Source: Ruminococcus sp. NK3A76
GTDB lineage: Bacteria; Bacillota; Clostridia; Oscillospirales; Ruminococcaceae
NCBI RefSeq assembly: GCF_000686125.1
Contig: NZ_JMMA01000002.1
Span: forward strand, 1,550,001 to 1,614,000
DNA length: 64,000 nt
Direction: 5' to 3'
Part shown: positions 42,250-51,153 of the stretch, one piece after another
How the letters are laid out: each line of letters begins with the position of its first letter
Position numbering within the stretch: position 1 is the stretch's first letter
Notes under the pieces: model-generated
The model's database searches: none
Seen by the model: only the letters and a program-made list of their open reading frames with translations
What the model was told of the DNA's origin: nothing
Position numbers and translations under genes: made by a program

Positions 42250-44859
42250 ATGGCGAAGATAATTGACAATGTTGCGGCTCTCGAAGAAAAGATAGCAGAG
42301 ATAAAAGCAGCTCAGACTATCTATGCAGAGTACACACAGGAACAGGTGGACAAAATTTTCAGGGCGGCTGCACTTGCAGCAAACAAGGCAAGAATATATC
42401 TTGCAAAAATGGCTGTAGAAGAAACAGGCATGGGCGTTGTTGAAGACAAGGTCATCAAGAACAACTATGCTGCTGAGTACATCTACAATGCATACAAGAA
42501 CGTAAAGACCTGCGGCGTTGTCGAGGAGGACAAGGAGTTCGGCACAAAGAAGATACTTGAGCCTATCGGTATCATCGCTGCTGTTATCCCTACTACAAAC
42601 CCCACATCTACCGCTATTTTCAAGGCTATGCTCGCTCTTAAGACAAGAAACGGAATAATCTTCTCCCCTCACCCAAGAGCAAAGAAGAGCACTATCGAGG
42701 CTGCAAAGATAGTTCTGGAGGCTGCTGTTGAGGCTGGCGCTCCCGAAAACATCATCGGGTGGATAGATGTTCCCTCTCTTGACCTTACAAACACTGTAAT
42801 GAAGGAAGCTGACATTATCCTCGCAACAGGCGGCCCCGGAATGGTAAAGGCTGCTTATTCGAGCGGCAAGCCTGCCCTCGGCGTTGGTGCGGGAAACACT
42901 CCTGCTGTTATCGACAAGTCAGCTGATATAAAGGTAGCTGTTAACTCCATTATCCATTCCAAGACCTTTGACAACGGCATGATCTGCGCCTCCGAGCAGA
43001 GCGTTATCGTTGACAAGAGCATATATGCCGAGGTAAAGAAGGAATTCAAGGCAAGAGGCTGCCACATTCTTAATAAGGAAGACACCGAAAAGGTAAGAAA
43101 GACTATCATCATAAACGGTGCACTCAATGCAAAGATAGTCGGCCAGAGCGCATATAAAATAGCAGAGCTTGCAGGTGTCAAGGTACCTGAGAGCACCAAG
43201 ATACTCATAGGTGAGGTAACAAGCGTTGACATAAGCGAGGAATTTGCTCACGAGAAGCTCTCGCCCGTACTTGCAATGTACAAGGCAAACGACTTTGAAG
43301 ATGCCTGCGAAAAAGCTGACAGGCTCGTAAAGGACGGCGGCTTCGGCCACACATCTTCCCTTTACGTTGATGCAGCAAACGAGCAGGACAAGATTGACTA
43401 CTTTGCACACAAGATGAAGACCTGCCGCATACTTGTAAACACCCCCTCCTCTCACGGCGGCATAGGCGACCTTTACAACTTCAAGCTCGCACCGTCGCTC
43501 ACCCTTGGCTGCGGCTCATGGGGCGGCAACTCGGTATCCGAGAACGTAGGTGTAAAGCACCTGCTCAACATCAAGACTGTAGCTGAGAGGAGAGAGAATA
43601 TGCTTTGGTTCAGAACACCTGAAAAGGTATACTTCAAAAGAGGCTGTCTGCCTGTTGCACTTGATGAGCTCAAAAACGTAATGGGCAAGAAGAAGGCATT
43701 CATCGTTACAGACAACTTCCTTTACAAAAACGGCTTCACAAAGCCCGTGACCGACAAGCTCGACGCTTTGGGCATAATTCACGAGACATTCTTTGACGTA
43801 GAGCCCGACCCGTCACTCAGCTGTGCTGTTGCAGGCGCTAAGCAGATGAGCGACTTTGAGCCTGATGTTATAATCGCTATCGGCGGCGGCTCGGCTATGG
43901 ACGCTGCAAAGATAATGTGGGTACTCTACGAGCACCCCGAGGCTGACTTTATGGACATGGCTATGAGATTCATAGACATAAGAAAGAGAGTATACACATT
44001 CCCGAAAATGGGCGAGAAGGCTTACTTTGTAGCTATACCGACTTCTTCCGGCACAGGCTCTGAGGTAACACCTTTCGCAGTTATCACTGACGAGAAGACC
44101 GGCCACAAGTATCCGCTTACTGACTATGCACTTCTGCCCAACATGGCTATCGTTGACACTGACATGATGATGAGCGCACCCAAGGGGCTGACAGCTGCAT
44201 CGGGTCTTGACTGCATGGTACATGACTTAGAGGCTTATGCATCGGTAATGGCAACTGATTTTACAGACGGCATCGCACTCCGCTCGCTCAAGCAGACATT
44301 TGACAACCTGCCCGAGTGCGTTGCAAACGGCCAGACAGCATACAAGGCAAGAGAGAACATGGCACACGCTGCGACTATGGCAGGTATGGCATTTGCAAAT
44401 GCATTCTTAGGCATAGGCCACTCGCTCGCACACAAGCTGGGTGCTTACCACCACCTCCCCCACGGCATCTGCTGCGCTCTTGTTATCAACAATGTAATGA
44501 AGTTCAACGCATCGGAAGCACCGCACAAGATGGGAACATTCTCACAGTATGAGTATCCGCACACGCTTGAAAGATACTGCGAGGTAGCCAACTATCTCGG
44601 CATCTTCGGCAAGGACAACAAGGACACATTCAAGAAGCTGCTTGCCAAGATAGACGAGCTCAAAGAGACTGCAGGCTGCAAGAAGACTATCGCTGACTAC
44701 GGCGTCAAGGAGGAGGACTTCCTTGCAACTCTCGATCAGATGAGCGAAGATGCATTTGACGATCAGTGCACAGGCGCTAACCCGAGATATCCGCTTATAA
44801 GCGAGCTTAAGGAGATATACCTCGCCTGCTACTACGGCACTGAGTACACTGGTGAATAA
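42250..44859 (+). CDS. adhE: Bifunctional acetaldehyde-CoA/alcohol dehydrogenase AdhE
   Basis: The 869-residue protein is full length for AdhE. Residues 1-~440 are the CoA-acylating aldehyde dehydrogenase, with the catalytic cysteine C246 in GMICASEQS and the NAD loop GGPGMVKAAYSSGKP. Residues ~460-869 are the iron-dependent alcohol dehydrogenase, with GGGSAMDAAK and the metal-ligand region GIGHSLAHKLGAYHHLPHG. It reduces acetyl-CoA to ethanol in two steps and recycles NADH, consuming the acetyl-CoA made by pyruvate formate-lyase. GGAGG precedes the ATG by about seven bases. The codon use favours C-ending codons, suggesting high expression. Confidence 0.97.
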   Translation: MAKIIDNVAALEEKIAEIKAAQTIYAEYTQEQVDKIFRAAALAANKARIYLAKMAVEETGMGVVEDKVIKNNYAAEYIYNAYKNVKTCGVVEEDKEFGTKKILEPIGIIAAVIPTTNPTSTAIFKAMLALKTRNGIIFSPHPRAKKSTIEAAKIVLEAAVEAGAPENIIGWIDVPSLDLTNTVMKEADIILATGGPGMVKAAYSSGKPALGVGAGNTPAVIDKSADIKVAVNSIIHSKTFDNGMICASEQSVIVDKSIYAEVKKEFKARGCHILNKEDTEKVRKTIIINGALNAKIVGQSAYKIAELAGVKVPESTKILIGEVTSVDISEEFAHEKLSPVLAMYKANDFEDACEKADRLVKDGGFGHTSSLYVDAANEQDKIDYFAHKMKTCRILVNTPSSHGGIGDLYNFKLAPSLTLGCGSWGGNSVSENVGVKHLLNIKTVAERRENMLWFRTPEKVYFKRGCLPVALDELKNVMGKKKAFIVTDNFLYKNGFTKPVTDKLDALGIIHETFFDVEPDPSLSCAVAGAKQMSDFEPDVIIAIGGGSAMDAAKIMWVLYEHPEADFMDMAMRFIDIRKRVYTFPKMGEKAYFVAIPTSSGTGSEVTPFAVITDEKTGHKYPLTDYALLPNMAIVDTDMMMSAPKGLTAASGLDCMVHDLEAYASVMATDFTDGIALRSLKQTFDNLPECVANGQTAYKARENMAHAATMAGMAFANAFLGIGHSLAHKLGAYHHLPHGICCALVINNVMKFNASEAPHKMGTFSQYEYPHTLERYCEVANYLGIFGKDNKDTFKKLLAKIDELKETAGCKKTIADYGVKEEDFLATLDQMSEDAFDDQCTGANPRYPLISELKEIYLACYYGTEYTGE

Positions 44860-44872
44860 TACTGCAAACATC

Positions 44873-44901
44873 AAAGCCCCGGAGGATTTTCGGGGCTTTT
44901 G
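44873..44901 (+). terminator. Intrinsic terminator of adhE
   Basis: AAAGCCCCG (44873-44881) pairs with CGGGGCTTT (44891-44899), followed by TG and T-rich sequence, 13 bp after the stop codon. Confidence 0.88.
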
Positions 44902-44904
44902 TTA

Positions 44905-44933
44905 TTGACAGAAAACATCAAACGTGCTATAAT
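44905..44933 (+). promoter_or_regulatory. Sigma-A consensus promoter of the DUF3237 gene
   Basis: TTGACA (44905-44910) and TATAAT (44928-44933) with a 17-bp spacer, directly after the adhE terminator. Confidence 0.87.
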
Positions 44934-44954
44934 TCACATAGGAGGTAGTTACTT

Positions 44955-45350
44955 ATGAGAGAGCCGGTAATGACTTTATATATTAATATCACAAATACCG
45001 TCGGGCTCAGCAGTGACGACCTCTCGGTAAATATGCTGCACTTTCACGCAAGGGCTGAGGGTGAGCTCTTTAGCGGCGAGACTGTCACTGACGGAGTTGA
45101 CACGCAGATATTCAAGGACGGCAGCTTTAGTCTTTCGGCAAGGTATATGCTTGAAGGAACTGACTTTAAAGGGCAGAAATGCCGGGTATTTATAGAAAAC
45201 AACGGTACCACCCTGCTTGACTGCAAGCCTGTGATATACACTGACAGCAAGGCACTCGCTTTTCTTATGGACAGAGAGCTTTACGCTTTGGGCGAGACTG
45301 ATATAGAGAGCGTGATAATCAGGATATACCAGAAAGATCAGCAGCAATGA
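44955..45350 (+). CDS. DUF3237-like protein
   Basis: The 131-residue soluble protein resembles DUF3237 beta-barrel proteins: a central GELFSGETVTDGVDTQIFKDG stretch corresponds to the family's G-G-x-D-W/T-Q region, followed by LSARYMLEGTD and FIENNG, matching LDARYxLxTDDG and YVRNxG. The family has no established function. The match is by eye and moderate. AGGAGG stands nine bases before the ATG. It is first in a probable operon with a membrane protein gene starting 21 bp downstream. Confidence 0.65.
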   Translation: MREPVMTLYINITNTVGLSSDDLSVNMLHFHARAEGELFSGETVTDGVDTQIFKDGSFSLSARYMLEGTDFKGQKCRVFIENNGTTLLDCKPVIYTDSKALAFLMDRELYALGETDIESVIIRIYQKDQQQ

Positions 45351-45371
45351 CCGGACATTATACATTAGGTG

Positions 45372-45935
45372 ATGATTACCATTAAAAACAAGAGCTTGAT
45401 AAAAGACAAGGCCATAAAAAACGGGATGATCTTTTCCTGCATATTACAGGGCGTGCTGTTTGCAGCGCCGCTTATCATAGGGTTTATGGTCTACTCTGCA
45501 ACAAAGAGCCACACGGCCGTTTCATGGATACAGCTGCTTGTATATCTTACCTGCACCTTCGGCTGCATACCGCTTAAGAAGTATTTCAGCTCGAAGTGCG
45601 ATGATGACAGGCTTTTTGTATGCACATATGCTTTCATATATCTTGCGTTGTCGATATTTGAAGCTGTGATAATGCTGATACTGCTTGTAAACAAGGGCTC
45701 GTTTTTGATAACGATGACGCTTGATGAAAAGGTGCTTTTCGGAGGGCTTTCAACGGCGGCTTTTGCTTTCTTCTATGATTTTGAGGTATGTCTGCTCCCC
45801 TTTATATTAGGGCTGCACGACATGGCAAGCAAGCACGAAAAGCTTGGGTATGATTTTGCTACAGTAAGCCTGATAGCGCAGTGTGTGGCAAATATACTGT
45901 TTGTAAATTTAATACTGTTTTCAAAGACTTGGTAA
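45372..45935 (+). CDS. Multi-pass membrane protein of unknown function
   Basis: The 187-residue protein has about five hydrophobic helices (about 19-42, 50-70, 80-107, 118-150, 160-182) and few charged residues outside the N-terminus. No transporter or enzyme signature is visible. ATG 45372 is chosen over the preceding in-frame GTG because AGGTG then serves as SD. It is probably co-transcribed with the DUF3237 gene upstream. A hairpin after the stop codon may end this unit. Confidence 0.72.
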   Translation: MITIKNKSLIKDKAIKNGMIFSCILQGVLFAAPLIIGFMVYSATKSHTAVSWIQLLVYLTCTFGCIPLKKYFSSKCDDDRLFVCTYAFIYLALSIFEAVIMLILLVNKGSFLITMTLDEKVLFGGLSTAAFAFFYDFEVCLLPFILGLHDMASKHEKLGYDFATVSLIAQCVANILFVNLILFSKTW

Positions 45936-45941
45936 TATACA

Positions 45942-45978
45942 CCCGGCGGTCTTGCAACAGGCTGTCGGGGATTTTTTA
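45942..45978 (+). terminator. Terminator-like hairpin after the membrane protein
   Basis: CCCGGCGGTCT (from 45942) pairs imperfectly with AGGCTGTCGGG (to 45969) and is followed by ATTTTTTA. Confidence 0.65.
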
Positions 45979-45993
45979 TAGGAGGAGAACAAT

Positions 45994-47346
45994 ATGCGCA
46001 CATTAACAGACGAACTTAAAATATACGAACTTTCAACAATATGGAAGGAAGCGGAGTACAACTTTGCATTCTGGGATAAGGTGGATATCAACTGGGACGA
46101 GGAGTACAAAAAGGTCCTTCCGAGAGTATTGGCGGCAAAGGATATTTATGTCTATTACAAAGAGCTTATGCGCTTTGTATCTATGCTTTGCGACGGGCAC
46201 ACGGGTGTTACAATGCCTATGGATATAATGCAGGATGCGCAGTATTATTCAATGCTGCCGGTTTTGCTTTTCGGGTTTGACGGTAAGATCGCCGTTATTA
46301 ACACGACCGAGGAATACAAGGACAGAGTGCCGCTTTACAGCGTGCTTAAAAAGATAAACGGCACCAATGCGGCAGAATACATAAAGGATAACTGCTACCC
46401 ATACATATGGCACGCAAACGAAGCTGCGTGCAGCTTTTCTGCTTTGAACGAGCTGATGCTTGGCAGAGTTGGCAGCACGCTTGATATGACCTTTGAGCAT
46501 GAGGGAAGAACGTTTGAAGAAACACTCACAAGAGAAGCCCCCGCACAGATGAAATGGTGCAGCATCGACCAGCCGTTCAAGGACGACATATCAAAGGAGC
46601 TTATTGCACAGGGCGGCACTTTCAAAGCAGAGATGCGTGAGGACGGGATAGCTGTTTTGAAATTCACATCATTTGATGATAATAATATGCCAGAAGAGAT
46701 ATACACGCACTTTGACAGGCTAAAGGAAGCAAAGGCTTTTATTATAGATGTAAGAGGAAACATAGGCGGCAACAGCGACAACGCTGACAAGATAGCGGCT
46801 ATGTTCATAGACTATGACTTTGACAGCTGCGGGGCAGAAGAGCAGATATATGAGCCGGCGCACAAGGCGTGGGGAATTTACAGAGATGACCTTAAAGATA
46901 TCACACCCGGGGAGCTTGAAGAAAGATACTCTGATGAGGAAAGCATAAAGGATTACAAGATGTGCCGCCACATCTACTACAAGAGAGATATTACAAAGAA
47001 AGAGAATCACGCTCCCGGCAGGCTGAAAGCACCGATAGCAGTGCTTATGAACGAATACACCTTCTCGGCCGGTGAGGACTTTATTGATGTTATGAAAGCA
47101 CACACCGATGCTGTTTTCATAGGTACTAACACCTCTGGCTCATCGGGGCAGCCCTTGCAGATAATGCTTGAAAGCGGCGGTTCTTTCCGCATATGCACAA
47201 GAAGATGCTTTGCACAAAACGGTGAAGACATATACAACAAGGGCTTCTCACCTGATATAAAAATAGCACAGACCCTTGAAAGCTACGCCGCCGGGGTTGA
47301 TAAAGCTATGGAAAAGGCTGTGAACATACTCAAAGAAAAGGTGTGA
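45994..47346 (+). CDS. S41-family peptidase, cytoplasmic
   Basis: The 450-residue protein lacks a signal peptide. The S41 (C-terminal processing/tricorn-core) catalytic domain is in its second half: IDVRGNIGGNSDNA (about 250-263) and YTFSAGEDF (about 353) with the nucleophile Ser, followed by GTNTSGSSGQP. The N-terminal ~200 residues match the helical and beta parts seen in Firmicutes S41 proteins, without a clear PDZ domain. A conserved Glu/Lys partner cannot be fixed by eye. AGGAGGAG precedes the ATG. It is a single gene followed by a strong terminator. Confidence 0.85.
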   Translation: MRTLTDELKIYELSTIWKEAEYNFAFWDKVDINWDEEYKKVLPRVLAAKDIYVYYKELMRFVSMLCDGHTGVTMPMDIMQDAQYYSMLPVLLFGFDGKIAVINTTEEYKDRVPLYSVLKKINGTNAAEYIKDNCYPYIWHANEAACSFSALNELMLGRVGSTLDMTFEHEGRTFEETLTREAPAQMKWCSIDQPFKDDISKELIAQGGTFKAEMREDGIAVLKFTSFDDNNMPEEIYTHFDRLKEAKAFIIDVRGNIGGNSDNADKIAAMFIDYDFDSCGAEEQIYEPAHKAWGIYRDDLKDITPGELEERYSDEESIKDYKMCRHIYYKRDITKKENHAPGRLKAPIAVLMNEYTFSAGEDFIDVMKAHTDAVFIGTNTSGSSGQPLQIMLESGGSFRICTRRCFAQNGEDIYNKGFSPDIKIAQTLESYAAGVDKAMEKAVNILKEKV

Positions 47347-47355
47347 TAATACTCC

Positions 47356-47391
47356 CCTGCCTGTATGCAAATGCTGCAGGCAGGCTTTTTT
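47356..47391 (+). terminator. Intrinsic terminator of the S41 peptidase gene
   Basis: CCTGCCTG (47356-47363) and CAGGCAGG (47377-47384) form the stem, followed by CTTTTTTTG. Confidence 0.88.
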
Positions 47392-47444
47392 GTAACCAAA
47401 ATATTAACATTTCTTGCTTTTTTGAGTGAAAAGGGTAATTGACC

Positions 47445-47473
47445 TTGAAATTTGTCTAAGCATATGATATAAT
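47445..47473 (+). promoter_or_regulatory. Sigma-A-type promoter of nadB-nadC
   Basis: TTGAAA (47445-47450) and TATAAT (47468-47473), 17-bp spacer, 50 bp upstream of the nadB ATG. Confidence 0.8.
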
Positions 47474-47522
47474 AAAATAAGTATAATTATTTTGCCAAAG
47501 AGCAAAGTTTAAGGTGATATAT

Positions 47523-49076
47523 ATGAAAAACTATGACGTTATTATAGCAGGCTGCGGCGCTGCAGGGCTTTATTCGGCCATAAACTTGCCGAGCAATCTT
47601 AAGATACTCGTGCTTTCAAAGAGGGAGCTGACGTTATGCAACTCTGCACTCGCTCAGGGCGGCATCGCAGGTGTTTACAAGAGCCCCGAAGATGACCCCG
47701 AGCTGCACAAGCAGGACACATTCGTAGCAGGCGGCTTTGAAAATGACCCTGTTTCGACAGACGTGCTCGTACACGAGGCGGCTATCGACATTGACAGGAT
47801 AATAAAATTAGGCGTTGACTTTGACAAAAAGCCTGACGGCGACTACCACCGCACTCTTGAAGGCGGCCACGGCAAGCACCGAATATTCCACCACAAGGAT
47901 TCGACCGGCTTTGAGATAGAGACAAAGCTCCTCGCTTACGTTCAGACACTGCCGAATGTTGAGATATGGGAAAACGCCGTTATGACTGATGTCAAGAAGA
48001 CAGACACGGGCTTTTCCTTCCACATTCTTAAAGATGAGAAGTTCGTGACGGCAAACAGCCACTTTGCCATTTTTGCAACAGGCGGCATCGGCAGAGTTTA
48101 CGAATACACCACAAATTCGGCTATCGCCACGGGTGACGGTATAGCACTTGCTTACAAGTTAGGCGCTAAGATCAAGAACCTGAGCTACATTCAGTTCCAC
48201 CCGACGGCGTTCAACAACCGTGACAAGAGAGAGTGCTTCCTTATCTCTGAGGCTGTAAGAGGTGAAGGCGCTTATCTTAAAAACTGCCACCACGAGCGCT
48301 TTATGCACAGGTATGACAAGAGGCTTGAATTAGCCCCCCGTGATGTGGTATCGCACTCTATTATATTCGAGTCAAAGAGAACAGGCTCTGATGAATTCTT
48401 CCTTGACATATCTTACAAGGACGCTGACTTTATCAGAAACCGCTTCCCGATGATATACAAAAACCTGCTCGAAGCAGGCTATGACATGACGAAGGATCTT
48501 ATACCGATATTCCCCTGCCAGCACTACCTTATGGGCGGCATAGATGTTGACACATATGCACGCACTACGGTCGACGGGCTTTATGCCTGCGGCGAATGCT
48601 CACACACGGGCGTTCACGGAAACAACAGGCTTGCGAGCAATTCGCTGCTCGAAGCACTTGTATTCTCACGCAGGGCGGCTCACGACATTGCAGAGAAAAA
48701 CAAGACACACACTCAGGGATTCACAGAGGCTGAGTTTGAGAATGTGACTGATGCTCCGCACATTCCTCACGGGATAAGGACAAAGGTAAGGCACATTATG
48801 CAGAGCGCTTACTTTGTTATACCTGATGTTGAAGAAGTATTCAAGGGCTACAGAGACATATGCGAGCTTAAGGAGAGCCTTGACAACGGCCACTACAAGG
48901 TTGACCGTGATTATGTTGAAGCGTGCTCACTTTGCACCTGTGCTTACATTATCCTTTCAGACTGCATGAAGATCATAACCGAGAATGCAGAGCTTACCAC
49001 AAGCGAGGGCGAGGATATGTATTCTGAAGACCAGGAGCTCTCTATGAAAAAGGAAGAGACTGACTATTTATTCTGA
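47523..49076 (+). CDS. nadB: L-aspartate oxidase
   Basis: The 517-residue flavoprotein begins with the FAD dinucleotide-binding motif GCGAAGLYSA. Other family motifs are LAQGGIAG, FHHKDSTGFEIE with active-site His and Arg positions, QFHPTAF, and LMGGIDVDTYARTTVDGLYACGE. It oxidises aspartate to iminoaspartate; in anaerobes fumarate is the probable acceptor. ATG 47523 is preferred over a GTG nine bases earlier because AAGGTG then acts as SD. nadC follows 17 bp downstream. Quinolinate synthase nadA, which normally joins this pair, is not in the window. Confidence 0.95.
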   Translation: MKNYDVIIAGCGAAGLYSAINLPSNLKILVLSKRELTLCNSALAQGGIAGVYKSPEDDPELHKQDTFVAGGFENDPVSTDVLVHEAAIDIDRIIKLGVDFDKKPDGDYHRTLEGGHGKHRIFHHKDSTGFEIETKLLAYVQTLPNVEIWENAVMTDVKKTDTGFSFHILKDEKFVTANSHFAIFATGGIGRVYEYTTNSAIATGDGIALAYKLGAKIKNLSYIQFHPTAFNNRDKRECFLISEAVRGEGAYLKNCHHERFMHRYDKRLELAPRDVVSHSIIFESKRTGSDEFFLDISYKDADFIRNRFPMIYKNLLEAGYDMTKDLIPIFPCQHYLMGGIDVDTYARTTVDGLYACGECSHTGVHGNNRLASNSLLEALVFSRRAAHDIAEKNKTHTQGFTEAEFENVTDAPHIPHGIRTKVRHIMQSAYFVIPDVEEVFKGYRDICELKESLDNGHYKVDRDYVEACSLCTCAYIILSDCMKIITENAELTTSEGEDMYSEDQELSMKKEETDYLF

Positions 49077-49093
49077 CAACAAGGAGATTTGAT

Positions 49094-49933
49094 ATGGCAC
49101 TTATGCAGTTTCAGATAGATGAACTTATAAAGACCGCACTAAACGAGGATATCAACTACGTTGATGTGACGACAGACTATCTTGTTGATGCTGACAAGGT
49201 ATCGACTGCAAGATATGTTGCAAAGGCTGACGGCGTGCTGTGCGGAATTGACATTGCCGTGAGAGTATTCACGCTGCTTGACCCGACGGCTACGGCTGAG
49301 GTTTACATCAGAGACGGCGAGAAGGTGAAGAAGGGCGACATAATCGCACGCATCACCTGCCACACAAGAGAGCTTTTAAAGGGCGAGAGAACAGCGCTCA
49401 ACATTGTTCAGCATATGTCGGGCATTGCAACCATGACAAGAGAATGTGTTGAACTCGTTGCCGGAACAAAGGCATCTATAGCAGACACAAGAAAGACATT
49501 GCCTGGGCTTAGGCAGATACAGAAATACGCTGTCACAGTCGGCGGCGGCAAAAATCACAGATACAATCTCTCTGACTGCGCAATGCTTAAGGACACACAT
49601 CTTGATGCATACGGCAGCATGAGCGGTGCTGTTAAGGCTCTGCGTGAGAAAATGGGGCATACCGTCAAGATAGAGGTCGAGGTGGCAAACCTTGATGAGC
49701 TTGGTGAAGCGCTCTCTTTAGGTGTTGAGATAATAATGCTTGACAATATGTCTAATGAGGACATGGCGCAGGCTGTAAAGATAACAAACGGCAAGGCTCT
49801 GCTTGAAGCATCGGGCAATGTCACAGCCGAGACTATCAGGGGCATAGCTGAGACTGGTGTTGACATCATATCGCTCGGTGCGCTGACTCATTCCGTCAAG
49901 GCGTTTGATATTTCAATGAAGATAGATAAATAA
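49094..49933 (+). CDS. nadC: Nicotinate-nucleotide pyrophosphorylase (quinolinate phosphoribosyltransferase)
   Basis: The 279-residue enzyme shows NEDINYVDVTTDYLV at the N-terminus, the ERTALNIVQHMSGIAT motif, DTRKTLPGLR and the GGGKNHRYNLSD substrate-binding segment, then the C-terminal barrel with EVEVANLDE and EASGNVTAETI. It joins quinolinate and PRPP to give NaMN. It lies directly after nadB (17 bp). A terminator follows. Confidence 0.96.
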   Translation: MALMQFQIDELIKTALNEDINYVDVTTDYLVDADKVSTARYVAKADGVLCGIDIAVRVFTLLDPTATAEVYIRDGEKVKKGDIIARITCHTRELLKGERTALNIVQHMSGIATMTRECVELVAGTKASIADTRKTLPGLRQIQKYAVTVGGGKNHRYNLSDCAMLKDTHLDAYGSMSGAVKALREKMGHTVKIEVEVANLDELGEALSLGVEIIMLDNMSNEDMAQAVKITNGKALLEASGNVTAETIRGIAETGVDIISLGALTHSVKAFDISMKIDK

Positions 49934-49940
49934 TACAAGG

Positions 49941-49962
49941 GGCTCTGGTTTCAGAGCCTTTT
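49941..49962 (+). terminator. Intrinsic terminator of nadB-nadC
   Basis: GGCTCTG (49941-49947) and CAGAGCC (49952-49958) form a stem followed by TTTTG. Confidence 0.85.
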
Positions 49963-49989
49963 GCACAATACAAAAAAGGGAGAATTATC

Positions 49990-50622
49990 ATGGGAGATAA
50001 GGATTTTATTCAGGAGCAGTATGAAGCTGAACAGCGCATGGGCAACAACCAGCCGCTGGGTGGCTATCCGCAGCAAGGATATCCGCAACAGAGATACCCT
50101 CAGCAAGGCTATCCGCAGCCGCAGGTATATCAGACGCCGGGCGGCGTGAGCGTAAGGGCGAGCATAAACGGCAGGCCTGCAAACAACAGCGCTGATGCGA
50201 GCTTTGTTTTCAAGCTGCTCGGCGGGATATTCATGGGGATCGGCATTATACTGGCTCTTGTATGCATACTTGTATCAAATACCATGAACGACAAATACGA
50301 CCGCTGCACTGAAACGACGACAGGTGTTGTCATAAAGAACGTTATAAATGACGACGGGGCATATGCTCCTATATTCAGATACGAGGTTGACGGTCAGGAA
50401 TACGAGGACAAAAGCAGTTTCTCGACAAAGCCTGCAAAATATGATGTCGGCGAAGAAGTCGAGGTACACTACAACCCCGACAAGCCGAAGGAATACTACG
50501 TTGACAAGGCCTTAATAATTGTGCAGGTGATACTGTATGCTATCGGAGGATTTTTCTTCGTGTTCGGGCTGATATTCTTAATAGTAGGCATAAACATAAA
50601 AAGGAAAGAACAGAGTGTATAA
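49990..50622 (+). CDS. DUF3592-type membrane protein with N-terminal YPQQG repeats
   Basis: The 210-residue protein begins with a low-complexity segment of four to five GYPQQ/RYPQQ repeats (about 24-45). Two membrane helices (about 75-100 and 178-203) enclose a ~75-residue soluble domain with TGVVIKNV, FRYEVDGQEYEDKSSFS and YDVGEEVEVHYNPDKP. This is the DUF3592 pattern, in which the domain between two helices faces outside. Function is unknown. The next gene encodes a second DUF3592 protein and starts three bases after this stop codon. Confidence 0.82.
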   Translation: MGDKDFIQEQYEAEQRMGNNQPLGGYPQQGYPQQRYPQQGYPQPQVYQTPGGVSVRASINGRPANNSADASFVFKLLGGIFMGIGIILALVCILVSNTMNDKYDRCTETTTGVVIKNVINDDGAYAPIFRYEVDGQEYEDKSSFSTKPAKYDVGEEVEVHYNPDKPKEYYVDKALIIVQVILYAIGGFFFVFGLIFLIVGINIKRKEQSV

Positions 50623-50625
50623 GCA

Positions 50626-51120
50626 ATGGCAAAAAAGATAGTAATAACAGACCCTGTAAAGATAAGAAGGTTCATGCTCATATTCGGGCTGGTATTTATC
50701 ATCGGCGGTGTGTCAGCACTCGGTCTTGGTATATGGTCGGGTCTTAAAACAAAGGAAAAGAACGACAAATGCACAGCAACAGCCGCAGCGACAGTTATTG
50801 ACTACGAAACATACACTGAGTATCACAAAAAGAAAACTGCCACAAACAAGCATAGAGCATCTACTGATTACAGACTTGTTTACGAATTCGAGGTCGCCGG
50901 TGAGACATATGTCGGCAGCGATAATGATGTAGGCTCAAATCTGAAGCCTTACGCTCTTGGCACAAAGCTCGAAATCCACTACGACCCGAAAGACCCTGAC
51001 AACAGCTATTTTTACGACACATCAAACGTCAAGATGTATGCAGGCATAGGCGTCGGTGTACTGTTTCTGATAATAGGCATATTAGTAGCAAGCGGCAAAC
51101 TTAAAAAAACAACTGACTGA
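50626..51120 (+). CDS. DUF3592-type membrane protein, second copy
   Basis: The 164-residue protein has one helix near the N-terminus (about 15-38) and one near the C-terminus (about 138-158). The intervening domain repeats the pattern of its neighbour: ATVIDYETYTEYHKKK, YEFEVAGETYVGSDN and LGTKLEIHYDPKDPDNSYFY. It lacks the proline/glutamine repeats. The two genes are adjacent and related, so they probably arose by duplication and may form a hetero-oligomer; this is inferred. Confidence 0.82.
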   Translation: MAKKIVITDPVKIRRFMLIFGLVFIIGGVSALGLGIWSGLKTKEKNDKCTATAAATVIDYETYTEYHKKKTATNKHRASTDYRLVYEFEVAGETYVGSDNDVGSNLKPYALGTKLEIHYDPKDPDNSYFYDTSNVKMYAGIGVGVLFLIIGILVASGKLKKTTD

Positions 51121-51153
51121 CGTAAAGTTATCATAACAAAGGAGGCATAAGCT

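Noticed and set aside
42021-42269. 82-codon minus-strand frame through fold-back repeat copy 2
   Set aside because: The frame is a property of the repeat. In copy 1 the equivalent frame has stops, it has no SD, and paired changes fit conservation of a hairpin better than of a protein.
50045-50125. CRISPR-like repeat
   Set aside because: The short repeats are in frame and encode YPQQG units at the start of a membrane protein; there are no unique spacers.
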